From: Methylophaga nitratireducenticrescens
Lineage (GTDB): Bacteria > Pseudomonadota > Gammaproteobacteria > Nitrosococcales > Methylophagaceae
Length of the DNA stretch: 64,000 nucleotides
Direction: 5' to 3'
Assembly: GCF_000260985.4 (NCBI RefSeq)
Contig: NC_017857.3
Span: 806,001-870,000 of the forward strand
How positions within the stretch are numbered: the stretch's first letter is position 1; every line of letters starts with the position of its first letter. Position numbers and translations under genes: made by a program. The notes below the pieces were generated by a model. That model was not told the DNA's origin. It made no database searches and was given only the letters and a program-made list of their open reading frames with translations. Below, one piece after another: positions 45,048 through 54,362 of this stretch.

Positions 45048-45770
45048 GTGTCAAACGTAGCTTTAATTGATACTGCGTCGAAGGATATCGGCCTAAAATT
45101 TCGAAAACCAACTGTTGGACCCGAATTAGAAATGGTACATCAGTTCATAGAACGATTTGTTGACTCATATAAAAATAAACAAAATAGAGTATCAATATTT
45201 ATTGAGCCACTAGTTGAGCAAGCATATCCAGATATAGTAATAGCTGAATATAACCCAAAAGCTATCGATCAATGGAGGCCAAGTCGTAACAATATTAATG
45301 TTAATGATTTAAAAGTTCTTCAAAATATTCGAACTTTGCGTGGAGTTAATGCAAATCAGATTGTTGATAAAACTAACTTCAGCTACAAAACTATCTTGCA
45401 GGCAATTGAAAAACTTTTTGATGCTGGCTTAATAGATAGAAAAGGTGAAAGGTGGGTAGCTAAATCACTGCGAGATACGTATTTTCTTAAAAGTATAGTT
45501 ACAGTCGAAGCAAAATTGAATCAGTGGGATTCTCTATTGAACCAAGCTCATGCTAACAAGTGGTTTTCATCAGAATCATATGCCCTTTCAGCTGTAAAAC
45601 AACCAAAAGAAACTACACTTAACCGTTTTAGAACTAACGGAATTGGTTTGTATAGACTTAACGGCAACGGGATTGTCGAAATTCACAAGGCTGAAAAGCA
45701 AGCACTCCCCAAGAATCATATTTCATGGATGTTTAATGAATGGGTAGGACGTTATGAGACCCTCCGATAG
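45048..45770 (+). CDS. Winged-helix protein, possible PD-(D/E)xK nuclease with inserted HTH
   Basis: A protein of about 240 residues, family not recognised with certainty. A central segment (VLQNIRTLRGVNANQIVDKTNFSYKTILQAIEKLFDAGLIDRKG) reads as a winged helix. It is preceded by EPLVEQAYPDIVIAEY and followed by SIVTVEAKLNQWDSLLNQA. The PD...ExK spacing across the HTH, plus the downstream QA and Tyr, resembles restriction-endonuclease-like folds with an inserted HTH; this is inference. The start is set at GTG 45048, since GGAG lies 9 bases upstream; GTG 45024 is in frame. It overlaps the kinase gene by 17 bases, so the two are coupled. Confidence 0.7.
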   Translation: MSNVALIDTASKDIGLKFRKPTVGPELEMVHQFIERFVDSYKNKQNRVSIFIEPLVEQAYPDIVIAEYNPKAIDQWRPSRNNINVNDLKVLQNIRTLRGVNANQIVDKTNFSYKTILQAIEKLFDAGLIDRKGERWVAKSLRDTYFLKSIVTVEAKLNQWDSLLNQAHANKWFSSESYALSAVKQPKETTLNRFRTNGIGLYRLNGNGIVEIHKAEKQALPKNHISWMFNEWVGRYETLR

Positions 45771-46611
45771 AATTGCACGTTGTTTTAGTGAGCAGGGGCT
45801 GAAAGCTATAGAATTGCATCATACTGCTGGACAGAAATATGTTTTTACGGCTCAGCACCCTGAGCATGGGACTGTCATACTGAAAGTAATAAAGCCTGAT
45901 CAAGATATTGAACGAATTAAACGCGAAATTGAAATTGTAAAGGGCTGCCAGGGATTCAATACGTCAATAATTTATGATGACGGTGAAATAGAGTTCGAAG
46001 ATGAAAAATTCTTTTTTATCATTGAGTCGTATATCGATGGTGTGAACTTAAGACAATATCTTAATGAGAATCAATTACTCACACATAGTGAAGTATATAA
46101 GCTTTTGAGTTCTATACTGACTGCAATTCAGTTGCTTGAAGGAAGGAATTTAGTCCATAGAGATATCAAACCTGAGAACATCATGCGAGCGTATGATGGC
46201 ACCTACTACCTAATAGATTTTGGAATTGCCCGTGATCTCTCAATGGAGTCTTTGACAGATACTAATAGCAGGTTTGGACCACATTCCGCTGGTTATGCTC
46301 CGATAGAACAAATCAATAATGAAAAAAAACATATAGATAGTCGAGTAGATATATATTCTCTTGGCGTCATTGCTTATGAAGGGCTCACCGGCACTAACCC
46401 TTTTTTAGATGGTAGTGAAAATATTATTCATGTCATTAGAAAAATTCAGCGCGGAAGTTTTAGTTTAGAAGTGAATGGCGGTGAACATGATGAGCTTAAT
46501 GAATTTATAAATGCATGTATGAATAAGTATAGAAATAGAAGGCCAAGCTCAGCTGTGGAAGCTAGAGAATGGTTTGATACTATACTTAAAAACTATGAGT
46601 CAAGAGGGTAA
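45754..46611 (+). CDS. Hanks-type serine/threonine protein kinase
   Basis: A 285-residue, single-domain soluble kinase without a membrane anchor. The ATP-site Lys is in VILKVIKP, the catalytic loop is HRDIKPEN, the metal-binding DFG is in LIDFGIARD, and the activation-segment end reads SAGYAPIEQ. The Gly-rich loop is poor (HTAGQKYVF). All catalytic residues are present, so it should be active. It lies between the winged-helix gene and an unknown gene in a tight operon; a PP2C phosphatase gene converges on that operon. Confidence 0.92.
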   Translation: MRPSDRIARCFSEQGLKAIELHHTAGQKYVFTAQHPEHGTVILKVIKPDQDIERIKREIEIVKGCQGFNTSIIYDDGEIEFEDEKFFFIIESYIDGVNLRQYLNENQLLTHSEVYKLLSSILTAIQLLEGRNLVHRDIKPENIMRAYDGTYYLIDFGIARDLSMESLTDTNSRFGPHSAGYAPIEQINNEKKHIDSRVDIYSLGVIAYEGLTGTNPFLDGSENIIHVIRKIQRGSFSLEVNGGEHDELNEFINACMNKYRNRRPSSAVEAREWFDTILKNYESRG

Positions 46612-46613
46612 TA

Positions 46614-47804
46614 ATGGATCTATTTTTACAATTCGGACATGGAATGATGGGGCATTGTGAACATCTTATTGAAAAATGGGGTGAGGGAACAGTGATATTG
46701 AGTCCTAGAGATTTAAAGCAAGAACAGTTAGAAACTTTTTCTAAGAAATTATTAAAGTCCGATGGTAAAACTCTTTTAGATCCTCAATATTACAATCCTA
46801 GAGCAACTCATGAAAAACTTATTGAACATGATTACTGGATTAATGACAGTGAGCAGTACGATACATCAGTTCTGAGTGATTCTAAGTTCTTGGCCTCAAA
46901 GTTTGATGCCATTAAAAAATTGAACACAATCACCCAGACCTATGCTTACATAATTCCTTCTGTAATATGTGATGGAGTAGATGATATTTGGTTTGATTAC
47001 CAATATACATTTTTGGAAGCAGCATATAAAACATTTAATGATAAGGAAAGATACGCAACAATCGCTCTTAACAAAGATGTATTAGAAGATGAGGATGCAA
47101 TTGAAAGGTTAATCGATGCATCAAGTAGCTGGAAAGTAGATGGTTACTACATCGTTCCTGAAGGTGAGTACCTGATGGAAAATACAAATTGGTTAGCCAA
47201 TTTGTCCATTCTGGTTGCAGGGTTAAAATTACAATCTAGAAAAGTGATTGTTGCATATGCTAATCATCAAATGCTTTATCTGTCGTGCTCCAGAGCAGAT
47301 GCAATAGCTTCAGGAACATTTCTTAATGTGAGAAGTTTTAATCCCAAGAAATTTCTTATCAAGAATGAGGATTCAGTAAGTAGAAGAGCGACTTGGTATT
47401 ACTGTCCTCAAGCTTTATCTGAATACAGGTTGAGGGCGTTGGATCAAGCAGAGAGGGTAAATGGATTAGATTTATTGAAACCTTATGGTAAAACTAACGC
47501 CTACATTGATAAGCTTTTTAACGCACACCCACCTTCAAGTTCAGGTTTTAACGAGTCTTTAGCATTCAGACATTATTTAGATGAGCTCAAGAAGCAATGT
47601 AATCTTGCTACAAAAAGTACTTTTGATGAAACGGTTAATTTTAATAAAGAACTGATTAATGGTTCACTGGCATTTATTCATAAGTTAAAAAGCCAAGGAA
47701 TCAGGGAAAGTGGCAGAAGTTTTGAGGAGGTTGCAGACTATAATCTTGATGCGATAGATGTCTTACAAAAAGAGTATGGTCCTCTTTTAAAGAGAAAATG
47801 GTAG
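46614..47804 (+). CDS. Unrecognised 396-residue protein in kinase operon
   Basis: I do not recognise this family. It begins MDLFLQFGHGMMGHCEHLI and continues with EGTVILSPRDL; alternating strand and helix segments throughout (KVIVAYANHQMLYLSC; GYYIVPEGEYLM) suggest an alpha/beta barrel, which is inference only. No signal peptide or membrane helix. Its ATG is two bases after the kinase stop, so it is the third gene of the operon and a likely kinase substrate or effector. Confidence 0.75.
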   Translation: MDLFLQFGHGMMGHCEHLIEKWGEGTVILSPRDLKQEQLETFSKKLLKSDGKTLLDPQYYNPRATHEKLIEHDYWINDSEQYDTSVLSDSKFLASKFDAIKKLNTITQTYAYIIPSVICDGVDDIWFDYQYTFLEAAYKTFNDKERYATIALNKDVLEDEDAIERLIDASSSWKVDGYYIVPEGEYLMENTNWLANLSILVAGLKLQSRKVIVAYANHQMLYLSCSRADAIASGTFLNVRSFNPKKFLIKNEDSVSRRATWYYCPQALSEYRLRALDQAERVNGLDLLKPYGKTNAYIDKLFNAHPPSSSGFNESLAFRHYLDELKKQCNLATKSTFDETVNFNKELINGSLAFIHKLKSQGIRESGRSFEEVADYNLDAIDVLQKEYGPLLKRKW

Positions 47805-47814
47805 TTAGCTTATC

Positions 47815-48543
47815 CTAATTGTTTGTTACAGCTATAACAGTAATATCATCATTAGAACCCATTTCCACTGATTTCTCGATTAAAGTGTTAATGTTTTTTT
47901 GGATATTTTTAGACGATTTAAAAATATTTTTTATATCTTCATCAAACAAATAGTCATGAATTCCATCCGTCGAGAGTAAAAGTGTTTCTCCAGGTTCTAT
48001 AGTGCATTTGTAGTGATTCATAATAATGTCTCTATCACCACCTATTGATTGCTTAATGATGTTTTTGTGTGGATGAAAATTTTTCATTTCATCACTAATA
48101 ACCCCTTTGTCTATTAATTCCTGTGTATAAGTCTCATCCTTAGTGATTTGAACTATGTTTCTATCAGTGACCTTATAAAGGCGTGTATCTCCAACATGGT
48201 AAATACTCACGATCTCTTGATTACAAAAAGCCAGAGTAAATACTGTTTGGGCTTCACCCATAAATTCTTTTCTTAGATATGAATGGGAATTATTAATAAT
48301 ATTTAAAATTAAGGCGTGAGAAAGAAGCTTGCCTTTATTAGATATATTTTCCATCAGGAATTTTGCTGCGAATCCTCCTAAGGGTACACCTCCAACTCCA
48401 TCCGCTACTCCAACAAGAAACTGATCTTTCTTAGTTTGAGATTTGTAATTATCGGTACTGCCGAGGAACTGGTTCACTAAGAAGCAATCATCATTCTTAC
48501 TTTTGCGTGCACCTTTAATGGATTTTGCGTAAAAATGATACAT
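47815..48543 (-). CDS. PP2C-type protein phosphatase
   Basis: A 242-residue PP2C/Stp-like phosphatase. The metal-binding Asp are in KSKNDDCF, VGVADGVGG, STDGIHDYL and GSNDDITVIAV. It should reverse Ser/Thr phosphorylation. It converges on the kinase operon 10 bases from its end, giving a matched kinase-phosphatase pair in an accessory island. Low G+C like its neighbours. Confidence 0.93.
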   Translation of the reverse strand: MYHFYAKSIKGARKSKNDDCFLVNQFLGSTDNYKSQTKKDQFLVGVADGVGGVPLGGFAAKFLMENISNKGKLLSHALILNIINNSHSYLRKEFMGEAQTVFTLAFCNQEIVSIYHVGDTRLYKVTDRNIVQITKDETYTQELIDKGVISDEMKNFHPHKNIIKQSIGGDRDIIMNHYKCTIEPGETLLLSTDGIHDYLFDEDIKNIFKSSKNIQKNINTLIEKSVEMGSNDDITVIAVTNN

Positions 48544-48665
48544 ATAGAGTTACTCAAATTCATGGGACGGTAATACAGAGCAATTATAGATGAAGTTATA
48601 GTTTTTGTGACTTTGATGTCATACTGCTATTCATTCCATTCTTATAAGATTTTATGGGGAAAGTT

Positions 48666-49037
48666 ATGGAAATATCCTTTCTTGAACAATTCAAAAGCTC
48701 AAAGGATAATGAGTCTAAATGGTTTCACATCTGCACATCTAAGAATATCCCCATGGTAAAAACAGAAAGAAGATGTGAATTTGGTGATGTTGATTGGGAC
48801 TATATAACCGTTGATCCTAAGGATGATGCTTTTCTTTTCGAGGAACAAGAATTTATTATTTCAGAATTACAAGATCTATTGAATTTTTATACTGTACCTA
48901 AAACCATTCAGCACATTGGTGCTCGCACTGGGTACGTAAAAAATCTACCTGTAGAGTATGTTTCCGCTTTTGCTCAAGATGTATGTAATACATTAATGTC
49001 TGCTTATACACGCTATGAAAGACTAAAAAGTTCATGA
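48666..49037 (+). CDS. Small unknown protein in island
   Basis: A 123-residue acidic soluble protein, not recognised, with the block VDWDYITVDPKDDAFLFEEQEF. The start is set at the second ATG (48666), because GGGGA lies just upstream; ATG 48654 is in frame. It is divergent from the PP2C gene and may share its promoter region. Confidence 0.6.
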   Translation: MEISFLEQFKSSKDNESKWFHICTSKNIPMVKTERRCEFGDVDWDYITVDPKDDAFLFEEQEFIISELQDLLNFYTVPKTIQHIGARTGYVKNLPVEYVSAFAQDVCNTLMSAYTRYERLKSS

Positions 49038-49163
49038 ATTCGTTTGCAATAAAATTGAGATCTTTTAATTTTGAAAGCCAATCAATAAATTGAAGGACAT
49101 TCTAGTTCCCAAAAGGAAAGAACAGTCAGGACTTTATGGGCAACAAATTAAAATTACCCCTAA

Positions 49164-49793
49164 CTACTGAGCAACTATTTTTGCCCAAGGAATAAATTTT
49201 TCAGGTATAGATGAAGAAACTTTGAATATCATGTTTCCCCTGTGTTCCATAATAGCTGAATTTTCGAGGTCCCTTGAAAACCAATACCAGATATTTTTTG
49301 ACCGTTGTATTTGAGCTTCCTCAGTTTTAGGCCAACTTAATAGTTGTTCAAGCCAATTATCATCAGATATATGCTCGACATCTATAATCATTCCTTGCTT
49401 TCTAAGGACTTTGTACTTCCAGACCAGTGCTTTCCATACGTGCCAAGTTGTATTCCAATGTTCTAAGTATTGGCCAGCATTGTAGGGTGGAGGCAGTGAG
49501 AGCTCGTTGGCTAAGAATTGAATCTTTTCCTTGTCGGATTTTGCTGAAAAGTTTTCCGCGTATAAGATCTGTTTATGATATTTGTTTTGTTCAGCCGCAA
49601 GCTTCGTTTGTAAATCTTTTTCTGCTAAATCTTTCAGTTTTTCTTCCCATTTGCGTATTTGAAACCAGCTTAGAACAAATTCTTTTGAGGTTGGGTCATA
49701 TTCAAAAACCAGTAAAGGTTTATCTTTATTAACAGATGGTATTTCCGTGTCTAGTAAAATAAAACAGACATTGATTTTGGTCCTATTCTCCAC
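49164..49793 (-). pseudogene. C-terminal part of a probable CoiA-like gene, cut off by IS21-like element
   Basis: A 209-residue frame beginning abruptly at the left end of an IS21-like element, with a coiled coil in the first half (WEEKLKDLAEKDLQTKLAAEQNKYHKQ). It has no promoter or ribosome site of its own. The codons between the IS end and GTG 49793 (...DAIVENRTK) are open in the same frame, and the gene on the far side of the IS (52392-53276, same strand) lacks its C-terminus. Together they would make about 500 residues. I infer one gene split by the IS; an exact target repeat was not found. Confidence 0.65.
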
Positions 49794-49887
49794 GATTGCA
49801 TCAGTTACTGCGTATTTCGGTGATTCCGAACAGCGATTCCGGAGTTATCCGATCACCCGTTAGCCGTTCTTTTTCATAATGCTTTTT

Positions 49888-50634
49888 TTACGCTAAGTGA
49901 TCGGATTGGTCTAGTTTTCTCATCGATTCTCCAGTTAGTTCAATACGGTGACTGTTGTGCAGTAAACGATCGAGCAATGCATCTGCGATTGTTGGACTGG
50001 GTATCAGTGTGTACCATTCTGCGGTGGGGATTTGGCTGGCGATGATAGTGCTGGATTGTTGGTAACGCAGCTCCATCACATCCAGTAAATCGTTGGCCTG
50101 ACGTGCGGTCAGCTTTTCCATTCCCCAGTCATCAAGGACAAGTAGCTTACGTTTAGCCAGCACAGTGAGTTGTTGCCGGTATGAACCATCAGCTCTCCCA
50201 ACATGCAGCTCATCAAGCAACTCACCGAGCCGATAGTAACGGGCACTGTGATGTTGCTCGCAAGCCTGTGTTGCCAGGGCGCAGGCAAGATGTGTTTTGC
50301 CGCAGCCAGTGGCACCGGTAATGATAATATTCTGGTTGTAATGTAAGTACTGTCCGCTCAGTAATGTGGCTATTTTTTCTTTCTTAAGCCCCCGGTCACT
50401 GCGATAGTCGATACCACTGGGGCGAGCATCAAAACGAAGCTTTGCCTGCCGGACCAGGCGCGTGACTTTTGTGTTATCGCGACACAACAGTTCATGGGTT
50501 GCCAAAAGCCCAAGCCGCTCTTCGAAGTTCATATCGGCGTAGGTGTTGGGTTGTGCTTGTTGCTGTTGCAGTGCCTGGCAAAAGTGGCCCAGCCGTAGTG
50601 CTTTTAACTGTTCATGCAATGAGGATAAACTCAT
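49888..50634 (-). CDS. istB: IS21-family helper ATPase IstB
   Basis: A 248-residue AAA+ ATPase with Walker A GATGCGKTHLACALA and Walker B KLLVLDDWGME. It assists the IstA transposase in target selection. Full length, with an intact frame, 11 bases after istA. Confidence 0.95.
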   Translation of the reverse strand: MSLSSLHEQLKALRLGHFCQALQQQQAQPNTYADMNFEERLGLLATHELLCRDNTKVTRLVRQAKLRFDARPSGIDYRSDRGLKKEKIATLLSGQYLHYNQNIIITGATGCGKTHLACALATQACEQHHSARYYRLGELLDELHVGRADGSYRQQLTVLAKRKLLVLDDWGMEKLTARQANDLLDVMELRYQQSSTIIASQIPTAEWYTLIPSPTIADALLDRLLHNSHRIELTGESMRKLDQSDHLA

Positions 50635-50645
50635 GGTCAGCGTCC

Positions 50646-52181
50646 TTATTGGTAGTAGTGTTGTCCACGGATGTTGTGGTGATTAACCGGTTGCTCATCA
50701 GCACCGGTAAAGCTGGTGTCGCGTTCTTTGTTGTTCACCAAGAGATTCGTAATCACTTTTAAATGTGGCTGCTCAAGCAGCAATGCCTTTTGACACGCAG
50801 CTTCAAGTCGTTCCTGTCCATATTTGTTGGTAAGCGTGAGGATGGCCAGACAGCTTTTAATGGCCTGTTCAGGGTGTTGTCGTCGTTGAAGCTGTGAAGT
50901 GATCACCGTACGGCACCCGCTACCGATGTTGTTAGCCCAACCAAGTAATCGCTCGGTACTCCAGCGCTGTTTTACATGGGCTTCTGGCATATGCTCTTTG
51001 ACGGTGGTAAAGCCACCAGGCTGATGTTTTCTTGGATGCTGAGCAATGACGTTGCCCTGGTAATAGATACAGATAATTTGTGCTGTTGCTTCTAACGTGA
51101 CGTTTTTACCAACAAGGTGATGTGGTACCGAGTAAGCATGTTTGGCATACAGCACATGATAATCAGGTCCAACGCGTGCCTGCTTGCTGTCGATATACTC
51201 ATAAGCGTAAGCTGGTAAAGGCATCAATGCCGGTTTATCCAGCCGGATATACAACTCATAACGTGAGCCTGGATGAACGCGTTGTTGACGGTGGTTAAGT
51301 TCAAACAGCAGTTCCTGTATCCGCTGATTCAGGCTCGATAACGTATAGAAGTGCTCATGGCGCAAACGCATCAAGATCCAGCGTTCCACAATCAGTACCG
51401 CATTCTCAACTTTGGATTTGTCTTTCGGCTTATAGGGTCTTGCCGGCATAATGGCCGTGCCGTAGTGCCTGGCCATACGTGCATAGTTTTCATTCAGTAT
51501 TGGCGCGTATGAACTGGCTTTGGTCACGGCTGAACGCAGATTGTCGGGGACTAAAAGCTGAGGCACGCCATCGAAGAACGTAAAGGCATGGACATGTGCC
51601 ATGATCCAGTCTTGCAGCTGTTGCGAGCGCATCGCTTCAACATAAGTATAGTTCGATGCACCCAACGTTGCGACGTAGATTTGTGCCTCGTAGAGGACTT
51701 CACCCGTGTTGGGGTCAATTATCGGAACAGTCGGTCCGCAATAATCAATGAACAGCTTGTCCCCGGCAAGATGCAGCTGTCGCATGCTGCGTTTTTGTGT
51801 TCTTACCCACCGACCGTAATGTTCACAGAACTGGGTGTAACCATAGGCGGTTGCCGGTTCTTCCTCTCGATACTCCTGCCACAACAACAGTTTGGTCATG
51901 CCCTTGCGTTTGAGCTCATGGTGCATGGTGACAAAATCAGGCTGGCGTTTGTGGCGTGAGACGTTTCTGCCTTTATAGACGGCATTTTCAAGCTCGGTGT
52001 CACTGCATTGCTCTGGCAATGGCCAAGTGAGTCCGCTGGCAGAAAAACGGGATAGAATTTCACTGACGGTCGCAGGGCCAACCGCACAGCATTTACTGAC
52101 GTCTCTTAAGCTGAGACCTGCGTCAAATCGTAGTCTCAGGATATCTTTTATCTTGTTCATTTGTGTTCTCTTTCTAGCCAT
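50646..52181 (-). CDS. istA: IS21-family transposase IstA
   Basis: A 511-residue transposase with an N-terminal HTH (DAGLSLRDVSKCCAVGPATVSEIL), an rve-type catalytic core with Asp in KLFIDYCGPTVPI and LLVPDNLRSAV and Glu in KSKVENAVLIVERW, and the C-terminal Mu-like domain. Intact, so the element may be active. Confidence 0.95.
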   Translation of the reverse strand: MARKRTQMNKIKDILRLRFDAGLSLRDVSKCCAVGPATVSEILSRFSASGLTWPLPEQCSDTELENAVYKGRNVSRHKRQPDFVTMHHELKRKGMTKLLLWQEYREEEPATAYGYTQFCEHYGRWVRTQKRSMRQLHLAGDKLFIDYCGPTVPIIDPNTGEVLYEAQIYVATLGASNYTYVEAMRSQQLQDWIMAHVHAFTFFDGVPQLLVPDNLRSAVTKASSYAPILNENYARMARHYGTAIMPARPYKPKDKSKVENAVLIVERWILMRLRHEHFYTLSSLNQRIQELLFELNHRQQRVHPGSRYELYIRLDKPALMPLPAYAYEYIDSKQARVGPDYHVLYAKHAYSVPHHLVGKNVTLEATAQIICIYYQGNVIAQHPRKHQPGGFTTVKEHMPEAHVKQRWSTERLLGWANNIGSGCRTVITSQLQRRQHPEQAIKSCLAILTLTNKYGQERLEAACQKALLLEQPHLKVITNLLVNNKERDTSFTGADEQPVNHHNIRGQHYYQ

Positions 52182-52299
52182 GGTCAGCCATTCCTCAGTA
52201 AAGTTACGTCAGGAAAGCTTACCAATTGATTTAGTTAGAAAAAGAACGGTATTTCGGCATTCCGAACACTTGCTTCGGTAAACCGAACAGTGATTTCGG

Positions 52300-52413
52300 A
52301 AAAAGGCTAAAAGTGTTCGGATAAAACCGAAACAGGCGATCGGATTAAACCGAAATGGGTGATCGGATTGAACCGAAATCAGTGATCGGATTCAGCCGAA
52401 ACATGCAGTTACA
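52300..52413. repeat. Iterated transposase-binding units at the IS21 right end
   Basis: Four units of about 20 bp, of the form GATCGGATT-N3-CCGAAA, follow one another (the first is degenerate, GTTCGGATAAAACCGAAA). Inverted counterparts occur at the left end (49815-49860). Multiple terminal repeats are usual for IS21 elements. Confidence 0.75.
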
Positions 52414-53276
52414 CAGCCATATCCAGTCAACGAGTATGATTTCTGGTAATTAAGTTCAGTAATTTTCGGTGTTTTGAGGGCCTTACCAAAAAGAACATCA
52501 GTAAATATGCCTTTCTTAGAGACATTTTTTGTAAGTTGTGGCCACATAAATCGAAGGTTTTTCAGCTGACCTGAGTTGATAGTTGGTAATACAAGCTGCA
52601 TCATTTCATCAATGTAATTTTGGTTAACCTTATCTACATTTTGTTGATGAATGCTTAATTGGTTTGACTCTTCTTGATTAAAAAGCCAATACCTATCGGG
52701 GCCTCGCAATACATGCTCTTCCAAAGTTTTTCTATCTGATAGAGGATTAACTTTTGAAAGATCAATCTCAATGACATCTTGTTTGATTTCTGAAAATTTC
52801 TGGATATCTATTTCAGATTTTTTATGGGTTACGAATATTTCAACTGCAAGCGATGTTTCTTGATTTTTTTCACTTACTAAAACATCTGTTATCAGCCCAT
52901 TTCTAAGTCTGATTTCTTCTTTTGCATCATCTAGAAGTACAATTCTTTCCGAATATTTCCAGGTTGTGAGGTGCTCTTTACCGATCAGATCATTTGTTGT
53001 TAGTTCCTTTTCGAGTGAAGGAATTAGAAATGATTTTTGTCTGTCAGCAGCTTCAGTAATGATTTGCTTGGCGACTTTATGGAGAACGGATTCACCATAA
53101 CATTCAACGGGTAGTGAATGAGCAAAATGCCATGCTGTGACTTCGCCTTGCCTAGAGATTAATGGAGTACCACATTCTGGACAAGTACAGTTACATTTCT
53201 TCCCTCGTGTAGCTTCATTAACGTGAATAAATTTACCATCTTGTGTTTTCCCCCAACCAATTTTCACTAATGCCAT
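52392..53276 (-). pseudogene. CoiA-like protein, N-terminal part truncated by IS21-like element
   Basis: Residues 30-60 form a Cys-rich module (CNCTCPECGTPLISRQGE) followed by VTAWHFAHS, the start typical of competence CoiA-like proteins. A nuclease-like segment follows, with GLITDVLVSEKNQETSLAVEIFVTH (D...ExF pattern). The frame runs into the IS terminal repeat, and its last six codons (VTACFG) come from the IS, so the true C-terminus is lost or displaced to 49793-49164. CoiA-like proteins of this type are frequent in mobile islands; their role there is not established. Confidence 0.75.
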
Positions 53277-53387
53277 CGTTCAAATCCATTTGTTGAGTTC
53301 TTCATCAATATCTATTTTAAAGCTAATTTTTTTAGCTTATTTGTACCGATTTAATACTGAGATTGCTTAAGTCACATAACTGATTCG

Positions 53388-53879
53388 TCATAAATGTGCC
53401 ACGGCATCCTTGATAGTAATCATCAATGTCATGTCATTAGTTGGTGATTCAGTAAAACCATAATGAAGATAAAAGTTTTTAGCCTCTTCAGATATAGCGT
53501 GAACAAGCATTGCTTTTATCCCAATTTGCTCGCTGATACTAATCACTCGTAATAAGGCATCTTTGAGAAGACCAGGACCTACCCTATTACCCTGGTAAGC
53601 TAGATCAACAGCCAATCTACCTAGAACAATGACGGGAACAGGTTCAGGCATGTTTCTTCTTACTTTGCCAGAAGCATCAAGGCGCTGGATAGCTCCTGCT
53701 GCGAGCGTATAGTAACCAACAACACGCTTATCATCACACACCACAAATGTTCTTGAACCATCATGACGTTCATTTTTTAACGCAGTGTGCTGAAGCCAGT
53801 TATTAAGTGTTTGATTTCCACAATTAAATTGAGATATATCGTGGTCATCTTTTAATGGGGTTGGGGCACTTACTCCCAT
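53388..53879 (-). CDS. TacT-like GNAT toxin
   Basis: A 163-residue acetyltransferase of the TA-associated type. FNCGNQTLNNWLQHTALKNE, VGYYTLAAGAI, VIVLGRLAVDLAYQGNRVGPGLLKDAL (acetyl-CoA site) and the C-terminal FYLHYGFTESP are family hallmarks. TacT-type toxins acetylate aminoacyl-tRNA and stop translation. Its ATG overlaps the antitoxin stop by 10 bases. Confidence 0.93.
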   Translation of the reverse strand: MGVSAPTPLKDDHDISQFNCGNQTLNNWLQHTALKNERHDGSRTFVVCDDKRVVGYYTLAAGAIQRLDASGKVRRNMPEPVPVIVLGRLAVDLAYQGNRVGPGLLKDALLRVISISEQIGIKAMLVHAISEEAKNFYLHYGFTESPTNDMTLMITIKDAVAHL

Positions 53880-54145
53880 GGGGATGGGCTAGCCAACAAT
53901 TTACGTAAGGCAGGGTTGTCTTTAACCGGTGCTAATAAGCTTTCTTCAAAGGCATTAAAGGTTTGCTCATCGAGAAAAAATAATCGCTGGTCTAACAAGA
54001 TATTCTCTGCTTCGCGACATGCTGCTTCTAGAACGAAATCAGTACGACTCTTCCCACAAATTTGGCTCGCACGGTCAATTAAAGCGCGCTGAGCTGGCAG
54101 TGCGCGTAAGTTAATTGGTGCTTGTCTTTTTATAGTTTCTTGCAT
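53870..54145 (-). CDS. DUF1778 (TacA-like) antitoxin
   Basis: A 91-residue ribbon-helix-helix antitoxin with PINLRALPAQRALIDRASQICGKSRTDFVLEAA and a C-terminal toxin-binding segment (LLDQRLFFLDEQTFNAFEESL). The start is set at 54145 after GGAGTGATATCC; the frame extends nine codons up. First gene of the pair, and expected to repress it. Confidence 0.93.
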   Translation of the reverse strand: MQETIKRQAPINLRALPAQRALIDRASQICGKSRTDFVLEAACREAENILLDQRLFFLDEQTFNAFEESLLAPVKDNPALRKLLASPSPWE

Positions 54146-54276
54146 GGATATCACTCCTGTTTTGTATATCAATTATATATACGTGTGTAGCTCATTGCTA
54201 TACGAGCATATGAAGTTATTAAACTTTTAGTTAATAACCTGCATTGGTAAATTTAATGAAGTCCTTGAGTATTATT

Positions 54277-54308
54277 TACTCAGATACTCAGATACTCAGA
54301 TACTCATA
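54277..54308. repeat. Four tandem 8-bp units (TACTCAGA)
   Basis: Three exact copies and a fourth with a changed last base (TACTCATA). It lies 130 bases upstream of the TacA-like gene. A simple sequence repeat; no known role. Confidence 0.8.
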
Positions 54309-54362
54309 TGAATATCTGAATTAAGCTTTTGATTTAAAATATGTTTTTATTGATTAAGATAT

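Larger units (their letters stand above)
49802..52413 (-). mobile_element. IS21-family insertion sequence (~2.6 kb)
   Basis: Carries istA and istB. The ends share an imperfect inverted repeat: left AGTTACTGCGTATTTCGG and right (read inward) TGTAACTGCATGTTTCGG. Additional copies of a GATCGGATT...CCGAAA unit lie inside both ends. The exact boundaries are uncertain by a few bases, because no clean target duplication is visible. Confidence 0.85.

Noticed and set aside
54277-54308. Tandem 8-bp units as a CRISPR array
   Set aside because: Units are contiguous with no spacers and far too short; a simple sequence repeat.
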